Shown piece by piece: positions 42,282 through 51,171 of a stretch of 64,000 nt of DNA; position 1 is the first letter of the stretch; every line of letters begins with the position of its first letter. Below the pieces are notes generated by a model. The model had not been told where the DNA came from. It saw only the letters and a program-made list of their open reading frames with translations, and did not search any database. The stretch comes from DASUPK01 sp963833375. GTDB lineage: Bacteria > Actinomycetota > Thermoleophilia > Solirubrobacterales > 70-9. The DNA lies in assembly GCA_963833375.1 (NCBI GenBank), contig CAWHXR010000010.1:372001-436000 (forward strand), in the 5' to 3' direction. A program made the position numbers and the translations under genes.

Positions 42282-42787
42282 GCGAGCTGCCGCATCTCGA
42301 CGATCAGGGGTCAGCGCGGATGGTCGACGTCAGCGCAAAGCAGGCGACCGAGCGATATGCCCAGGCTGAGGCCGTCGTGCGAATGTCGCCCGAGACCGCC
42401 GAGGCGGTGGCGCGCGGCAACTCCCGGAAGGGCGACGTCGTCGGCCCCGCGCGGCTTGCGGGCATCCAGGCTGCCAAGCGCACGGGCGAGCTGATCCCGC
42501 TGGCCCATCCCCTTGCGCTCAACTACGTCGGTGTCGAGGCGCGGATCGATGCCGGAGCCGGACTGGTCGTGCTGACCTCCGAGGCGCGGACGATGGGTCA
42601 AACCGGCGTCGAGATGGAGGCGATGACGGCCTGCGCGGTAGCTGCGCTGACCGTCTACGACATGGTGAAGGGAATCGAGCGCGGAGTCGTGATCGAGCGG
42701 ATCTCGCTGCTGGAGAAGTCCGGAGGGCGAAGCGGGGAGTGGCGCAGCGAGGCCAGGGGGGACGGCGAAGGCCCTGGCGGGCGCTGA
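42278..42787 (+). CDS. moaC: Cyclic pyranopterin monophosphate synthase MoaC
   Basis: 169 residues from a TTG overlapping the previous stop: LPHLDDQGSARMVDVSAKQA start, KGDVVGPARLAGIQAAKRTG, LIPLAHPLALNYVGVE, TGVEMEAMTACAVAALTVYD. All MoaC signature blocks present. Last ~18 residues are a Gly/Glu-rich extension. Confidence 0.95.
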   Translation: MSELPHLDDQGSARMVDVSAKQATERYAQAEAVVRMSPETAEAVARGNSRKGDVVGPARLAGIQAAKRTGELIPLAHPLALNYVGVEARIDAGAGLVVLTSEARTMGQTGVEMEAMTACAVAALTVYDMVKGIERGVVIERISLLEKSGGRSGEWRSEARGDGEGPGGR

Positions 42788-42790
42788 GCC

Positions 42791-43270
42791 GTGCGCGCGG
42801 CCATCCTCACGGTCTCGACGTCGCGGGCCGCGGGCGAGGGCGGCGACGAGGGCGGTGACGCGCTAGCCGAGTTCGCGGCCTCGATGGGGGCAGAGCTCGC
42901 CGGCCGGGAGGTGATCCCGGACGACCCGGACCTGATCTCTGAGCGCCTCGTCCACTGGGCCGACAGGGAAGGATGCGATCTGGTGCTCACCACCGGTGGG
43001 ACGGGGTTCAGCCCCAGTGACCTGACCCCCGAGGCGACCCGCGCGGTGATCGAGCGGGAGGCGCCGGGAATCCCCGAGGCGATGCGGGCGGCGTCGCGCC
43101 CGCATACCCGCCACTGGATGCTCTCTCGCGCGGTCGCGGGCATCCGAGGAAGCACCCTGATCGTCAATTTCCCCGGCAGCCCGAAGAGCATTGGTGAGGC
43201 GGGAGAAGCGATCGCAGCGGCTCTCCCGCACGCCCTGGAGTTGCTTGCCGGCAAGCGCAGCGCGCACTGA
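42791..43270 (+). CDS. MogA/MoaB-type molybdopterin adenylyltransferase
   Basis: 159 residues, GTG start: RAAILTVSTSRAAGEGGDEG, TTGGTGFSPSDLTPEAT, GIRGSTLIVNFPGSPKSIGE, the MogA/MoaB fold with the GGTG molybdopterin-binding loop. Activates molybdopterin with ATP before metal insertion by MoeA. Last gene of the plus-strand cofactor operon. Confidence 0.93.
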   Translation: MRAAILTVSTSRAAGEGGDEGGDALAEFAASMGAELAGREVIPDDPDLISERLVHWADREGCDLVLTTGGTGFSPSDLTPEATRAVIEREAPGIPEAMRAASRPHTRHWMLSRAVAGIRGSTLIVNFPGSPKSIGEAGEAIAAALPHALELLAGKRSAH

Positions 43271-43295
43271 GCCCGCTGTCGAGAAACGCCGGTGG

Positions 43296-44018
43296 TCAGC
43301 CGGTTGGCCCGAAGCGCTCGGTGCGGACCTGATGTGGCTCGAAGTCCGCCTGGAGGAGGAGCTCGGTGCCGGCCTCGACGAACCCGTTCGAGCCGCAGAC
43401 GAACGCGGTGCCCGAGTCGATCCCCACGTCGGCGATCAACTCGCGGTCGATCCGCCCCGTGTGCCCCCTCCAGCCGTCCGGTGACTCCCGGGTGAAGGTG
43501 AGCACTGCGTCCTCTCCCAGCTCGTCGGCGTAGATCACGTCGTCGGCGTTGCGGACCGAGTAGACCAGGCGCATCGGCAGCTCCGGCATGGTCCGCCGGC
43601 GGTGACGGAGTATCGCCATCAACGGGACCACGCCCGAGCCGCCGCCGACCAGCAGCACCGGCTTCTCACCGCGCCAGACGAAGTAGGAGGCGAAAGGACC
43701 GCGGACCTCCACCTGGTCGCCCTCGACCACCACGTCATGGAAATACGGCGAGACCTCACCGTCCTCCAGACGATCGATCGTCAGCTCGATCTCGCCCTCA
43801 TCGAGCGGCGAGGACGCGATCGAATAAGACCGTTGCGCGCGATAGCCGTCCGGCGCAGTGAGACGGACGTCGTAATGCTGCCCTGGGAGGTGGGGCATCC
43901 AGATCGGCACCTTGATGCGAAACGACTTCACCCGCGGCGTCTCCGGCTTGATGGAGGTGACCGTGCCGATCTGCCAGCGGCCCGGCGCCCGCTGCTCGAC
44001 TTGTGTGAGTGGCTCCAC
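43296..44018 (-). CDS. Ferredoxin/flavodoxin-NADP+ reductase-like FAD oxidoreductase
   Basis: 240 residues from the GTG 2 bp after the molybdoenzyme stop. FAD motif RAQRSYSIASSP (RxYS), NAD(P) motif VLLVGGGSGVVPLMAILRHR, and FVCGSNGFVEAGTELLL. No Fe-S domain. Coupled to the sulfite-oxidase-like gene, so it probably supplies or removes electrons at its Mo centre. Confidence 0.85.
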   Translation of the reverse strand: MEPLTQVEQRAPGRWQIGTVTSIKPETPRVKSFRIKVPIWMPHLPGQHYDVRLTAPDGYRAQRSYSIASSPLDEGEIELTIDRLEDGEVSPYFHDVVVEGDQVEVRGPFASYFVWRGEKPVLLVGGGSGVVPLMAILRHRRRTMPELPMRLVYSVRNADDVIYADELGEDAVLTFTRESPDGWRGHTGRIDRELIADVGIDSGTAFVCGSNGFVEAGTELLLQADFEPHQVRTERFGPTG

Positions 44019-44020
44019 GG

Positions 44021-44632
44021 TCAGTCGGTCCAATAGCGCTGCTCCCTCCAGGGGTCGCCCCGGTTGTGGTAGCCGTTGCTCTCCCAGAAGCCGGGCTCGT
44101 CGTGGTCCATGACCCGCAGCCCGTTCACCCACTTGGCGCTCTTCCAGAAGTACAGGTGCGGGATGAGCAGGCGCGCCGGCCCGCCGTGCTCCCGCGGCAG
44201 CGGTTCGCCCTCGTGCTCCGTGACGACCCAGGCCTTGCTGCCGGTGAGGTCCTCGACCGCCAGATTCGTGGTGTAGCCGCCATACGAGTAGACCATCGTG
44301 TAGGCGTCGAGAGGCTCGGCCGCCTCCAGCAGGATGTCGAGGGAGACCCCTCCGAAGCTGGTGCCGAGCTTCGACCACTTGGTGACGCAGTGAATGTCGC
44401 AGGGGATCCGCTCGAAGGGGAGCTTGTGGAACTCGTCCCACGTCCACTCCCGCTCTTGGCCGACCATGCCGTCGATCCGGAAGCCCCATTCGTCTGCCGA
44501 GATGTCGGGCGTCGTCCCGGCTGTCAACACGGGAAAGCCGGACTCCGCGTACTGACCCGGCGGTAGCCGATCCGCCAGCTCCTCCGGAGCGCGGCGACGC
44601 CGGGTGAAGCCTCGTGAGACGAACCCGTTCAA
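44021..44632 (-). CDS. Sulfite-oxidase-like molybdoenzyme (YedY/MsrP-related, cytosolic)
   Basis: 203 residues, sulfite oxidase Mo-cofactor fold. DIHCVTKWSKL around residue 80 carries the Mo-ligand cysteine; GGYTTNLAVEDL, PREHGGPARLLIPHLYFWKS-AKWV, and GFWESNGYHNRGDPW are family blocks. No Tat signal, so it acts in the cytosol, unlike MsrP. A molybdoenzyme beside the cofactor genes; substrate unknown. Confidence 0.87.
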   Translation of the reverse strand: MNGFVSRGFTRRRRAPEELADRLPPGQYAESGFPVLTAGTTPDISADEWGFRIDGMVGQEREWTWDEFHKLPFERIPCDIHCVTKWSKLGTSFGGVSLDILLEAAEPLDAYTMVYSYGGYTTNLAVEDLTGSKAWVVTEHEGEPLPREHGGPARLLIPHLYFWKSAKWVNGLRVMDHDEPGFWESNGYHNRGDPWREQRYWTD

Positions 44633-44726
44633 GGCCCGGAGCTTACGCCTCGGCCAGTGGTCGTCGCCAGTTCGGCTCGCGTCGGGTCAGCTGTCGACCA
44701 GGTGCCCACTTCCGCTATGCGAACCG

Positions 44727-44746
44727 CCGCTTCTGCTGCAAAGCGG
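44727..44746. repeat. Hairpin repeat H11
   Basis: CCGCTT-CTGCTGCA-AAGCGG, 9 bases beyond the stop of the SnoaL relic, the same position as H1 and H8 have relative to their SnoaL tails. Confidence 0.65.
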
Positions 44747-44755
44747 TACTTCTGA

Positions 44756-44985
44756 CTACTCCCTCAGCCCGGCGGCTTCGAGGGCCTCAGCCCGTTCGGT
44801 GTACGCCCGCCACCGGACGATTTTGCCGCCCTCAACTTCGCAGAGCCATGTGGCGGCCTGGTTTTCTCGACTCCGCTGGCGCGGCCGCGGGCCGGCCAAT
44901 GGCCCAGGATGAGGACCCCGTCGCCGAGGTGATGGAAGTCCTCCGGGTGCGCCTCGAAGGACTGCCGATCAGCTTGAGCGTCTGA
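44756..44985 (-). pseudogene. 3' relic of a SnoaL-like gene, frameshifted
   Basis: Minus strand: SFEAHPEDFHHLGDGVLILG-HWPARGRASGVE in one frame, then ATWLCEVEGGKIVRWRAYTE-RAEALEAAGLRE-stop in another, the normal C-terminal half of a MSQENV-type protein with one frameshift near 44875. The 5' half is absent. Tail and hairpin are in the same arrangement as at 20182-20237. Confidence 0.7.
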
Positions 44986-45081
44986 GGTTTGTTGTGGTTT
45001 CAAACATTCCTCGCAGGGCGATGCGCTCAATTTCTCCGAAGCCTTGACAAATTCCAGCAGGTTGATGAGTGTTCGGCGCGC

Positions 45082-46301
45082 GTGGAATCGGCGGATTCCG
45101 GATCCCTTCGGTCGCTTCGTGAGTTGAATCGCGGGCGCGTCATCGATGCGCTTCGCGGGCGTGGAACCGCCAGCCGGGCCGAGATCGCCCGGGTTACGGG
45201 ACTCTCCCGCTCTACGGTGTCGAGCATCGTCTCCGACCTGATCGAGTCCGGATTGCTGACGGAGCAGAACGATGCCCCCGGTGTGGCGCACGGCGAGGGC
45301 GGCGGAAGGCCGCCGGTACTGCTCTCGCTCAACCCATCTGCCGGCCTGGCCGTCGGCGTCGATTTCGGCCACACCCACCTCAGGGTCGCCTCTCGGATCT
45401 CTCGCACGAGGTGCTGGCGGAGTCCTGGCGCGAGCTCGACGTCGACCACTCCGCGAACGAGGGTCTGGATGCGGCGACCGAGCTGGTCGACAAGGTGCTC
45501 CACCAGGCCGGGGTCGACCGCGACAGGGTGCTCGGTGTCGGCATGGGGCTGCCCGGCCCGATCAACCGGGCCACCGGTGCGGTTGGTTCCTCCTCGATCC
45601 TGCCGGGCTGGGTCGGCGTCAACGCGGCGGCGGAGATGGAGCGCCGCCTCGGCCTCACCGTGCACGTCGAGAACGACGCAAATCTCGGAGCGCTCGCCGA
45701 GTTCGTCTGGGGATCGGGCCGGGGCCACTCCGACGTCGTCTACATCAAGCTCTCGTCGGGAATCGGCGCCGGTCTGCTCTTCGGCGGGCGGTTGCACGAG
45801 GGCGCCGGAGGCACGGCCGGAGAGATCGGCCACACGCCCGCGCAGCAGGGAACGGCGATCTGCCGTTGCGGCAGCCGCGGCTGTCTGGAGACGGTCGCCT
45901 CGGCCCGGGCGATCGCCGAGCAGCTCGCCGTCAGCCGGAGCGAGCCCGTGTCGACCAAGGAGCTCCTCGAGCTGACGTCAAACGGCGACCCTGCGGCGAG
46001 CAGGCTGATCGGGGAGGCCGGCCGGGAGATCGGGGTGGCGCTTGCCGGCCTCTGCAATCTGCTCAACCCGGACTGCGTGATCATCGGCGGCGACCTGAGC
46101 GCGGCCGGCGAGCTGATCACCGAGCCGATATTCGAGTCGATCCGTCGCTACGCGATCCTCAGCGCGGCCGAGCAGGTGAGCGTGGTCCCCGGCACCCTCG
46201 GCGAGCGCGCCGAGCTGCTCGGCGCCCTGGCGCTGGTCCTGCAGCCGCCCGAGCGCTTCCTCGTCTCCCCTTCCCGCTGGCGGGAGGTGGCAGCGGCATG
46301 A
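45082..46301 (+). pseudogene. ROK-family repressor/kinase, one-base frameshift
   Basis: Frame 1 from the GTG at 45082 gives the winged HTH (SLRSLRELNRGRVIDALRGR, RAEIARVTGLSRSTVSSIVS) and the start of the ROK domain (AVGVDFGHTHLRVA). The rest (LSHEVLAESWRELDVDH to the Zn motif CRCGSRGCLETVASA and beyond) is in frame 3 up to 46301. The shift lies at about 45391-45400 and one missing C restores the frame. Expected role: xylose/sugar-responsive regulator of the operon downstream. Real mutation or base-calling error cannot be told apart. Confidence 0.8.
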
Positions 46302-46367
46302 AGAGACGCGATAGGAATGTGCTTGCGATGCAAGAAGAGAGGGAACAATCCGAATGGAGGTGGTGTG

Positions 46368-47489
46368 ATGTCTGACTCAAGGAGGAGGTGGGCCCGGGTT
46401 GCGGTGATGGGTATCGCGGCGACCACGATCGGGCTCGGCCTCGCCGCCTGTGGTGGCGGCGGGGGAGGTGGAGGGCCGAAGATCGCGCTGCTCTTGCCGG
46501 AGTCGAAGACGACCCGGTACGAGTCGCATGACCATCCGGAGTTCGACGACGCTGTGAAGGCGGCGTGCTCGGACTGCGACATCATCTACAGCAACGCGAA
46601 TCAGGACGCGGCGGCGCAGCAGTCGCAGATGGAGTCGGCGCTGACCGACGGGGCCGACGTGGTCGTCCTCGACCCGGTGGACTCCGCGTCCGCCGCGTCG
46701 ATGGTGAACCTCGCCAAGCAGCAGAACGTCCCGGTGGTGAGCTACGACCGCCTGATCCTGAACACGCCTGACATTGCGGCGTACGTCTCGTTCGACAACG
46801 TCAAGGTCGGAGAGCTCCAGGGCAGCGCGCTGTCCAAGAAGCTCGCCACTGACGGCAACCCGACCGGGCCGATCGTGAAGATCAACGGCTCCCCGACCGA
46901 CAACAACGCCAAGCTGTTCGGTCAGGGTGCGGACTCGGCCCTGAACAGCGCCGGCGTCCAGGTCGCCAAGGAGTACGACACCCCCGACTGGAGCCCCGAC
47001 AAGGCACAGTCGGAGATGGACCAGGCGATCACCGCGCTCGGCAAGACCGGGTTCAAGGGCGTCTACGCGATGAACGACGGCACCGCTGGCGGCGCGATCG
47101 CCGCGATGCAGGGCGCGGGCATCGATACGAAGACGATCCCGACAACCGGTCAGGACGCCGAGCTGGATGCGGTCCAGCGCATCCTCGTGGGCGACCAGTA
47201 CATGACCGTGTACAAGGCGACCAAGCCGGAGGCGACGGCGGCCGCGCAGATGGCGGTCGCGCTTGCACAGGGCAAGCAGATCCCGGCCAACATGATCACC
47301 ACGAAGACCAACAACGGCTCGGCGGATATTCCGTCGGATCTGCTGACGCCGGTGGCGGTGACCAAGGACAACGTCGCGACCGCGACGTACGGCGGTCAGC
47401 CGCTGATCGGTTCGGATGGATACTGGACCCCGGACGAGGTCTGCACCGCGGAGTTCCAGTCGGCCTGCCAGGCCGCTGGGATCAGCTAG
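46368..47489 (+). CDS. Xylose/ribose-type sugar-binding lipoprotein (XylF-like)
   Basis: 373 residues; start at ATG behind GGAGGTGGTG. Lipobox LAAC with Cys24, then a Gly-rich linker. Binding-protein core: KIALLLPESKTTRYESHDHP, GADVVVLDPVDSASAASMVN, VSYDRLILNTPDIAAYVSFD, MNDGTAGGAIAAMQGAGI, TGQDAELDAVQRILVGDQYM: XylF/ChvE-like. Supplies a pentose or related sugar to the ATPase and permease that follow. Confidence 0.88.
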   Translation: MSDSRRRWARVAVMGIAATTIGLGLAACGGGGGGGGPKIALLLPESKTTRYESHDHPEFDDAVKAACSDCDIIYSNANQDAAAQQSQMESALTDGADVVVLDPVDSASAASMVNLAKQQNVPVVSYDRLILNTPDIAAYVSFDNVKVGELQGSALSKKLATDGNPTGPIVKINGSPTDNNAKLFGQGADSALNSAGVQVAKEYDTPDWSPDKAQSEMDQAITALGKTGFKGVYAMNDGTAGGAIAAMQGAGIDTKTIPTTGQDAELDAVQRILVGDQYMTVYKATKPEATAAAQMAVALAQGKQIPANMITTKTNNGSADIPSDLLTPVAVTKDNVATATYGGQPLIGSDGYWTPDEVCTAEFQSACQAAGIS

Positions 47490-47542
47490 GAGCGGACCGG
47501 CAGAAGTAGGAGAATGAACCCCAGGCGCGAGGAGATGTGAGG

Positions 47543-48347
47543 GTGAACGAACGGAAGCAGAGCGGCAACGGCAAGCCCGACCATCTCCTCGCGCTGAAGG
47601 GGTTCACGAAGAGCTTCGGCCCCGTCCAAGCGCTCTCCGACGTCGACTTCGAGGTCGACCCCGGCGAGGTCGTCGCACTGGTCGGCGACAACGGGGCCGG
47701 GAAGTCGACGCTGATCAAGGCGATCGACGGAGTCCAGCCGCCCGACTCCGGAGAGGCCTACTTCGAGGGGCGGCGGGTCAAGATCACCGATCCCAATACA
47801 GCCACCAAGCTCGGGATTGCGACGGTCCATCCAGGACCTCGCGCTCTGTGACAACCTCGACGTCGTAGCCAACCTCTATTTGGGGCAGGAGGTGATCGGC
47901 GACGGCGGTGTCCCGCTTCCCACCCTGAACGAGACCGAGATGGAGGAGCACTCGCGCGAGCTCCTCGACGAGCTCTCCGTGACCACGCTCGGCAGCGTGC
48001 GGACGGAGGTCGGCAGCCTCTCGGGAGGGCAACGGCAATCGGTGGCGATCGCCCGCTCCCTGCTCGGCGAGCCGAAGGTCGTGTTGCTGGACGAGCCGAC
48101 GGCCGCGCTGGGCGTCGCGCAGACGGCGCAGGTGCTGGCTCTCGTGACGCGCCTCCGTGAGCGGGGCCTCGGCGTGGTCATGATCAGCCACAATCTGGAA
48201 AACGTCTTCAAGGTCGCCGATCGGATCGTGGTGCTGCGGCTCGGCAGGCGGGTCGCCACCTTCGAAAGAGAGAAGACGACTGAGGAGGAGGTCGTGGCGG
48301 CGATCACCGGTGCATCGTCAGAGCTCGAGATCAAGAGGGAGGAGTGA
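47543..48347 (+). pseudogene. Single-domain sugar ABC ATPase, one-base frameshift
   Basis: Frame 2 gives Walker A GDNGAGKSTLIK and runs to GIATVH; frame 3 continues QDLALCDNLDVVANLYLGQE, LSGGQRQSVAIARSL (signature), VVLLDEPTAALGV (Walker B) and MISHNLENVF. One extra C near 47829 (CATCCAG for CATCAG) explains the break. GTG 47543 has AGGAG 8 bases upstream. About 267 residues when joined: a one-domain ATPase, not the two-domain XylG. Overlaps the permease by 4 bp. Confidence 0.8.
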
Positions 48348-49555
48348 TGGAGAGCGCAACCGAGACCGTCGCACCCGCGGAGCGGGGGGAGGGCCGACTC
48401 AGTGTGATCACCCGCCTGGCTCGGGGCGAGCTCGGCTCCGTCCGGGTGCTGATCGTGATCGCGGTGATCTGGACGATCTTCCAGCTTGAGAACGACCGCT
48501 TCCTCTCGGCCGTCAACCTGACTAACCTGACGCTGCAGATCGCGGCGATCGGCACGATCTCGGTGGGGGTGGTGTTCGTCCTGCTGCTCGGTGAGATCGA
48601 CCTCTCGGTTGGCGCCGTCAGCGGGCTCGCGGCTGGCGTGATGGCGGTGCTCAACGTCAAGCACGGCTGGAACGCCGACCTCGCCATTCTCGCAGGGCTG
48701 TTGACGGGCACGGTGATCGGGCTCTTCAACGGATTCATGGTGACCTTCTTCCGGATCCCTTCCTTCGTGGTCACGCTCGCGGGCCTGCTCGCCTGGCAGG
48801 GGGCCCTGCTCTACGTGCTCGGGGACACAGGAACGATCAACCTGCCGCCCAGCAACATCACCGACCTGACCAGCACCTTCTACAGTGCCGGAGTCGGCTA
48901 TGCGATCGCCGCGATCGTGACGGCGGCCACCTTCGGGACGGGGGTGCTGGAGCAGCGGCGCCGCCAGAAGGCGGGGCTCGAGACCGATCCCATGGCCGGA
49001 ATCGTCGTGCGGACGGTAATCGTCGGCGTGGCGTCCTTCATCGCCGTGGCGATCCTCTCCTCGGACCGCGGCATCCCGCTGTCCGCGCTGATCCTCGTCG
49101 CCTTCTGCGGGTTCTTCGCCTGGCTGTCCACGCGAACCAGGTTCGGCCGGCACATCTTCGCGGTCGGCGGCAACGCCGAGGCGTCGCGGCGCGCCGGAAT
49201 TCCGATCGACCGCGTACGGATCGCCTGCTTCATGATCTGCTCGACGATGGCCGCGGCCGGCGGGATCCTCGCCGCGTCCCGGCTGATCGCCGTGAACCAG
49301 GCTTCCGGATCGGGCGACATCCTGCTCTTCGCCATCGCCGGACCGGTGATCGCCGGCACCAGCCTTTTCGGGGGCCGCGGCTCGGTCTGGTCGGCGCTGC
49401 TCGGTGCCGTCGTGATCGGCTCGATCTCGAACGGTATGGACCTGCTGGGGTTGAGCTCCGACGTCAAGTACATGATCACCGGCGGCGTGCTGCTCGCCGC
49501 GGTGACGGTGGACGCCCTGGCGCGCCGTCAGCGCGAACAGGTGCAGGTGACGTAG
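48344..49555 (+). CDS. Sugar ABC transporter permease (XylH/RbsC-like)
   Basis: 403 residues, about ten TM helices. LLLGEIDLSVGAVSGLAAGV and the C-terminal FGRHIFAVGGNAEASRRAGI region with IAGPVIAGTSLFGGRGSVW are the BPD_transp_2 signature. A large central loop is basic. Last gene of the sugar operon, before a hairpin terminator. Confidence 0.9.
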   Translation: MMESATETVAPAERGEGRLSVITRLARGELGSVRVLIVIAVIWTIFQLENDRFLSAVNLTNLTLQIAAIGTISVGVVFVLLLGEIDLSVGAVSGLAAGVMAVLNVKHGWNADLAILAGLLTGTVIGLFNGFMVTFFRIPSFVVTLAGLLAWQGALLYVLGDTGTINLPPSNITDLTSTFYSAGVGYAIAAIVTAATFGTGVLEQRRRQKAGLETDPMAGIVVRTVIVGVASFIAVAILSSDRGIPLSALILVAFCGFFAWLSTRTRFGRHIFAVGGNAEASRRAGIPIDRVRIACFMICSTMAAAGGILAASRLIAVNQASGSGDILLFAIAGPVIAGTSLFGGRGSVWSALLGAVVIGSISNGMDLLGLSSDVKYMITGGVLLAAVTVDALARRQREQVQVT

Positions 49556-49566
49556 TCATGTGATCA

Positions 49567-49587
49567 GGCGGGTACCGCTCACCCGCC
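49567..49587. terminator. Hairpin between convergent genes
   Basis: GGCGGGT / ACCCGCC with a 7-base loop, between the permease stop and the acyltransferase stop; may serve both directions. Confidence 0.45.
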
Positions 49588-49600
49588 GACCGAGATCGCC

Positions 49601-51046
49601 CTAGCTCGGGAGGTCCGCCCGCGAAGCGATCTCGGCCTGCGCGCGCGCCTCGGCCGCCTTGGCCGCGGCGAGCAGGTCGGCGAGCGCCTCCGAGATGCCC
49701 GTGGCGAGCATCTCGATGTCCTCCATGGCGTCGTAGTCGCCGAGCAGGCCGAAGTCGATGCCGCCGTTGTAGGACATGATCGCGATCGCGAGGGCGTGGT
49801 TCTCGGGCAGGAAGGCGACCGGGAAGACGTCCTGCAACTCGCGCCCCAGCACGTAGAGCGGGATCTGCGGGCCGGGGACGTTGGTGACGATCAGGTTGAA
49901 GAGCGTGGTGGAGAAGTTGATCCGCGACGCCTGCGCGAGCAGGGTCGGCGGCGCGAAGTCGTTGAAGCGTGAGATCACCTCGGCGCCGAGCGCCTGCTTC
50001 GACTCCTTGAGGCCGTCCATTGCGACGCGAACCGCATCGAGGCGCTTCACCGGGTCCTCGATGTAGACGGGCAGCGGCCCGCGCATCGCGGCGATCCGGT
50101 TGCCGAGCTGGCCGCGCTCGTCCTCCGCCCGGATCGAGACAGGGACGAGGGCGCGCAGCTCGAGGCCCTCGGTCTTCACGCCTCGGCTCCGCAGCCAGCT
50201 GCGCAGCGCGCCGCTCACCACGGTGAGGATCACGTCGTTGACGGTGCCGCCGAGGGCGTCCTTGATCCGCTTGAACTCGCCGAGCTCGGCCCTGGTCCAG
50301 GCGAAGCGGCGGTGGGAGCCGATCTCGGTGTTGAGGGGAACCTCGGGGGCGGGATTGGTGAAGTTCCAGGCGACCTCCGCCAGGGCCTCGACGGCCTCCA
50401 GGACCTTGCGGGTGGTTCGCTCAGGGTTGGTCGCGGCCCGGATGGCGCGCCGGGTCAGCTTGAAGGGGGTCTCGCTCAGCTCGGCGACCCCGCGCGCCGC
50501 CAGCTCGGCGGAGCTGGGAGGCGGCTGGGGCACCCAGTCGCGGTCGGGGTCGATCGGCTCCGGAACCGGCTTGAGGTCGAACAGGACGGTCGCGATGTCC
50601 ACGCCAGAGACGCCGTCGACGAGGGCGTGGTGGGTCTTGGTCACCAGCGCGAATCGGTTCCGCTCGAGCCCCTGGACCAGCCACAGCTCCCAGAGCGGCT
50701 TGGAGCGGTCGAGCGCCTGCGAGAAGAGCCGGCCGGCGATGTTGCGGAGCTGCTCCTCGGAGCCGGGCGCCGGGAGCGCGGAGTGCCGCACGTGGTAGGC
50801 GAGGTTGAAGTTCGGGTCGTCGACCCAGAACGGCCTGCCGGTCTCGGCGGGCGGGAAGGCGAGCTTCTGGCGGAAGCGCGGCACGAGGTGCAGCCGGCTG
50901 CGCACGTGGTCGAGGAAGTCGTTGTACGCGGGAGGGGGGCCCTCGAAGATCAGGATCGCGCCCACGTGCATGTGCGCGTTTGACGTCTCGTTCGTCAAGA
51001 ACGAGGCGTCGATCGAAGTCAGCCTGTCCATGTGTCCTTGTGCCAT
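49601..51046 (-). CDS. Wax ester synthase/acyl-CoA:diacylglycerol acyltransferase
   Basis: 481 residues from MAQGHM; ATG 51031 (MDRLTSIDASFL) is an alternative nearer the family consensus, with AAGGA before it. Catalytic HHALVDG near residue 140, preceded by KPLWELWLVQGLERNRFALV; C-terminal VSNVPGP-like ...LIVTNVPGPQIPLYVLGREL. Makes storage triacylglycerol or wax esters. C-terminal tail is an Ala-rich helix. Confidence 0.92.
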   Translation of the reverse strand: MAQGHMDRLTSIDASFLTNETSNAHMHVGAILIFEGPPPAYNDFLDHVRSRLHLVPRFRQKLAFPPAETGRPFWVDDPNFNLAYHVRHSALPAPGSEEQLRNIAGRLFSQALDRSKPLWELWLVQGLERNRFALVTKTHHALVDGVSGVDIATVLFDLKPVPEPIDPDRDWVPQPPPSSAELAARGVAELSETPFKLTRRAIRAATNPERTTRKVLEAVEALAEVAWNFTNPAPEVPLNTEIGSHRRFAWTRAELGEFKRIKDALGGTVNDVILTVVSGALRSWLRSRGVKTEGLELRALVPVSIRAEDERGQLGNRIAAMRGPLPVYIEDPVKRLDAVRVAMDGLKESKQALGAEVISRFNDFAPPTLLAQASRINFSTTLFNLIVTNVPGPQIPLYVLGRELQDVFPVAFLPENHALAIAIMSYNGGIDFGLLGDYDAMEDIEMLATGISEALADLLAAAKAAEARAQAEIASRADLPS

Positions 51047-51072
51047 CAGCAAACGGTTGCTCCTCCATCAAG

Positions 51073-51100
51073 CGGGTTGCTCCTCCCGGAGCACCCTCGC
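51073..51100. repeat. GGGTTGCTC/GAGCACCC repeat, copy 2
   Basis: CGGGTTGCTCCTCCCGGAGC then ACCCTCGC, in the gap between the divergent acyltransferase and ispH; a second half-copy GGGGAGCACCCTCCCG follows at 51104. Confidence 0.6.
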
Positions 51101-51171
51101 ATGCGGGGAGCACCCTCCCGCCTAGCCTAGCTTCTCGATGCGAAACCGCTGCCGCTACCCTTCCCTTGGGC

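Larger units (their letters stand above)
44633..45081. other. Intergenic region with a SnoaL relic
   Basis: Holds hairpin H11 and the minus-strand SnoaL 3' fragment (listed separately), then a stretch before the ROK gene with a TTGACA word at 45044-45049 that could be its -35. Confidence 0.5.

Noticed and set aside
45391..47829. Programmed frameshifting in the ROK and ATPase genes
   Set aside because: No slippery heptamer or downstream structure; one-base changes in C runs suffice as explanation.
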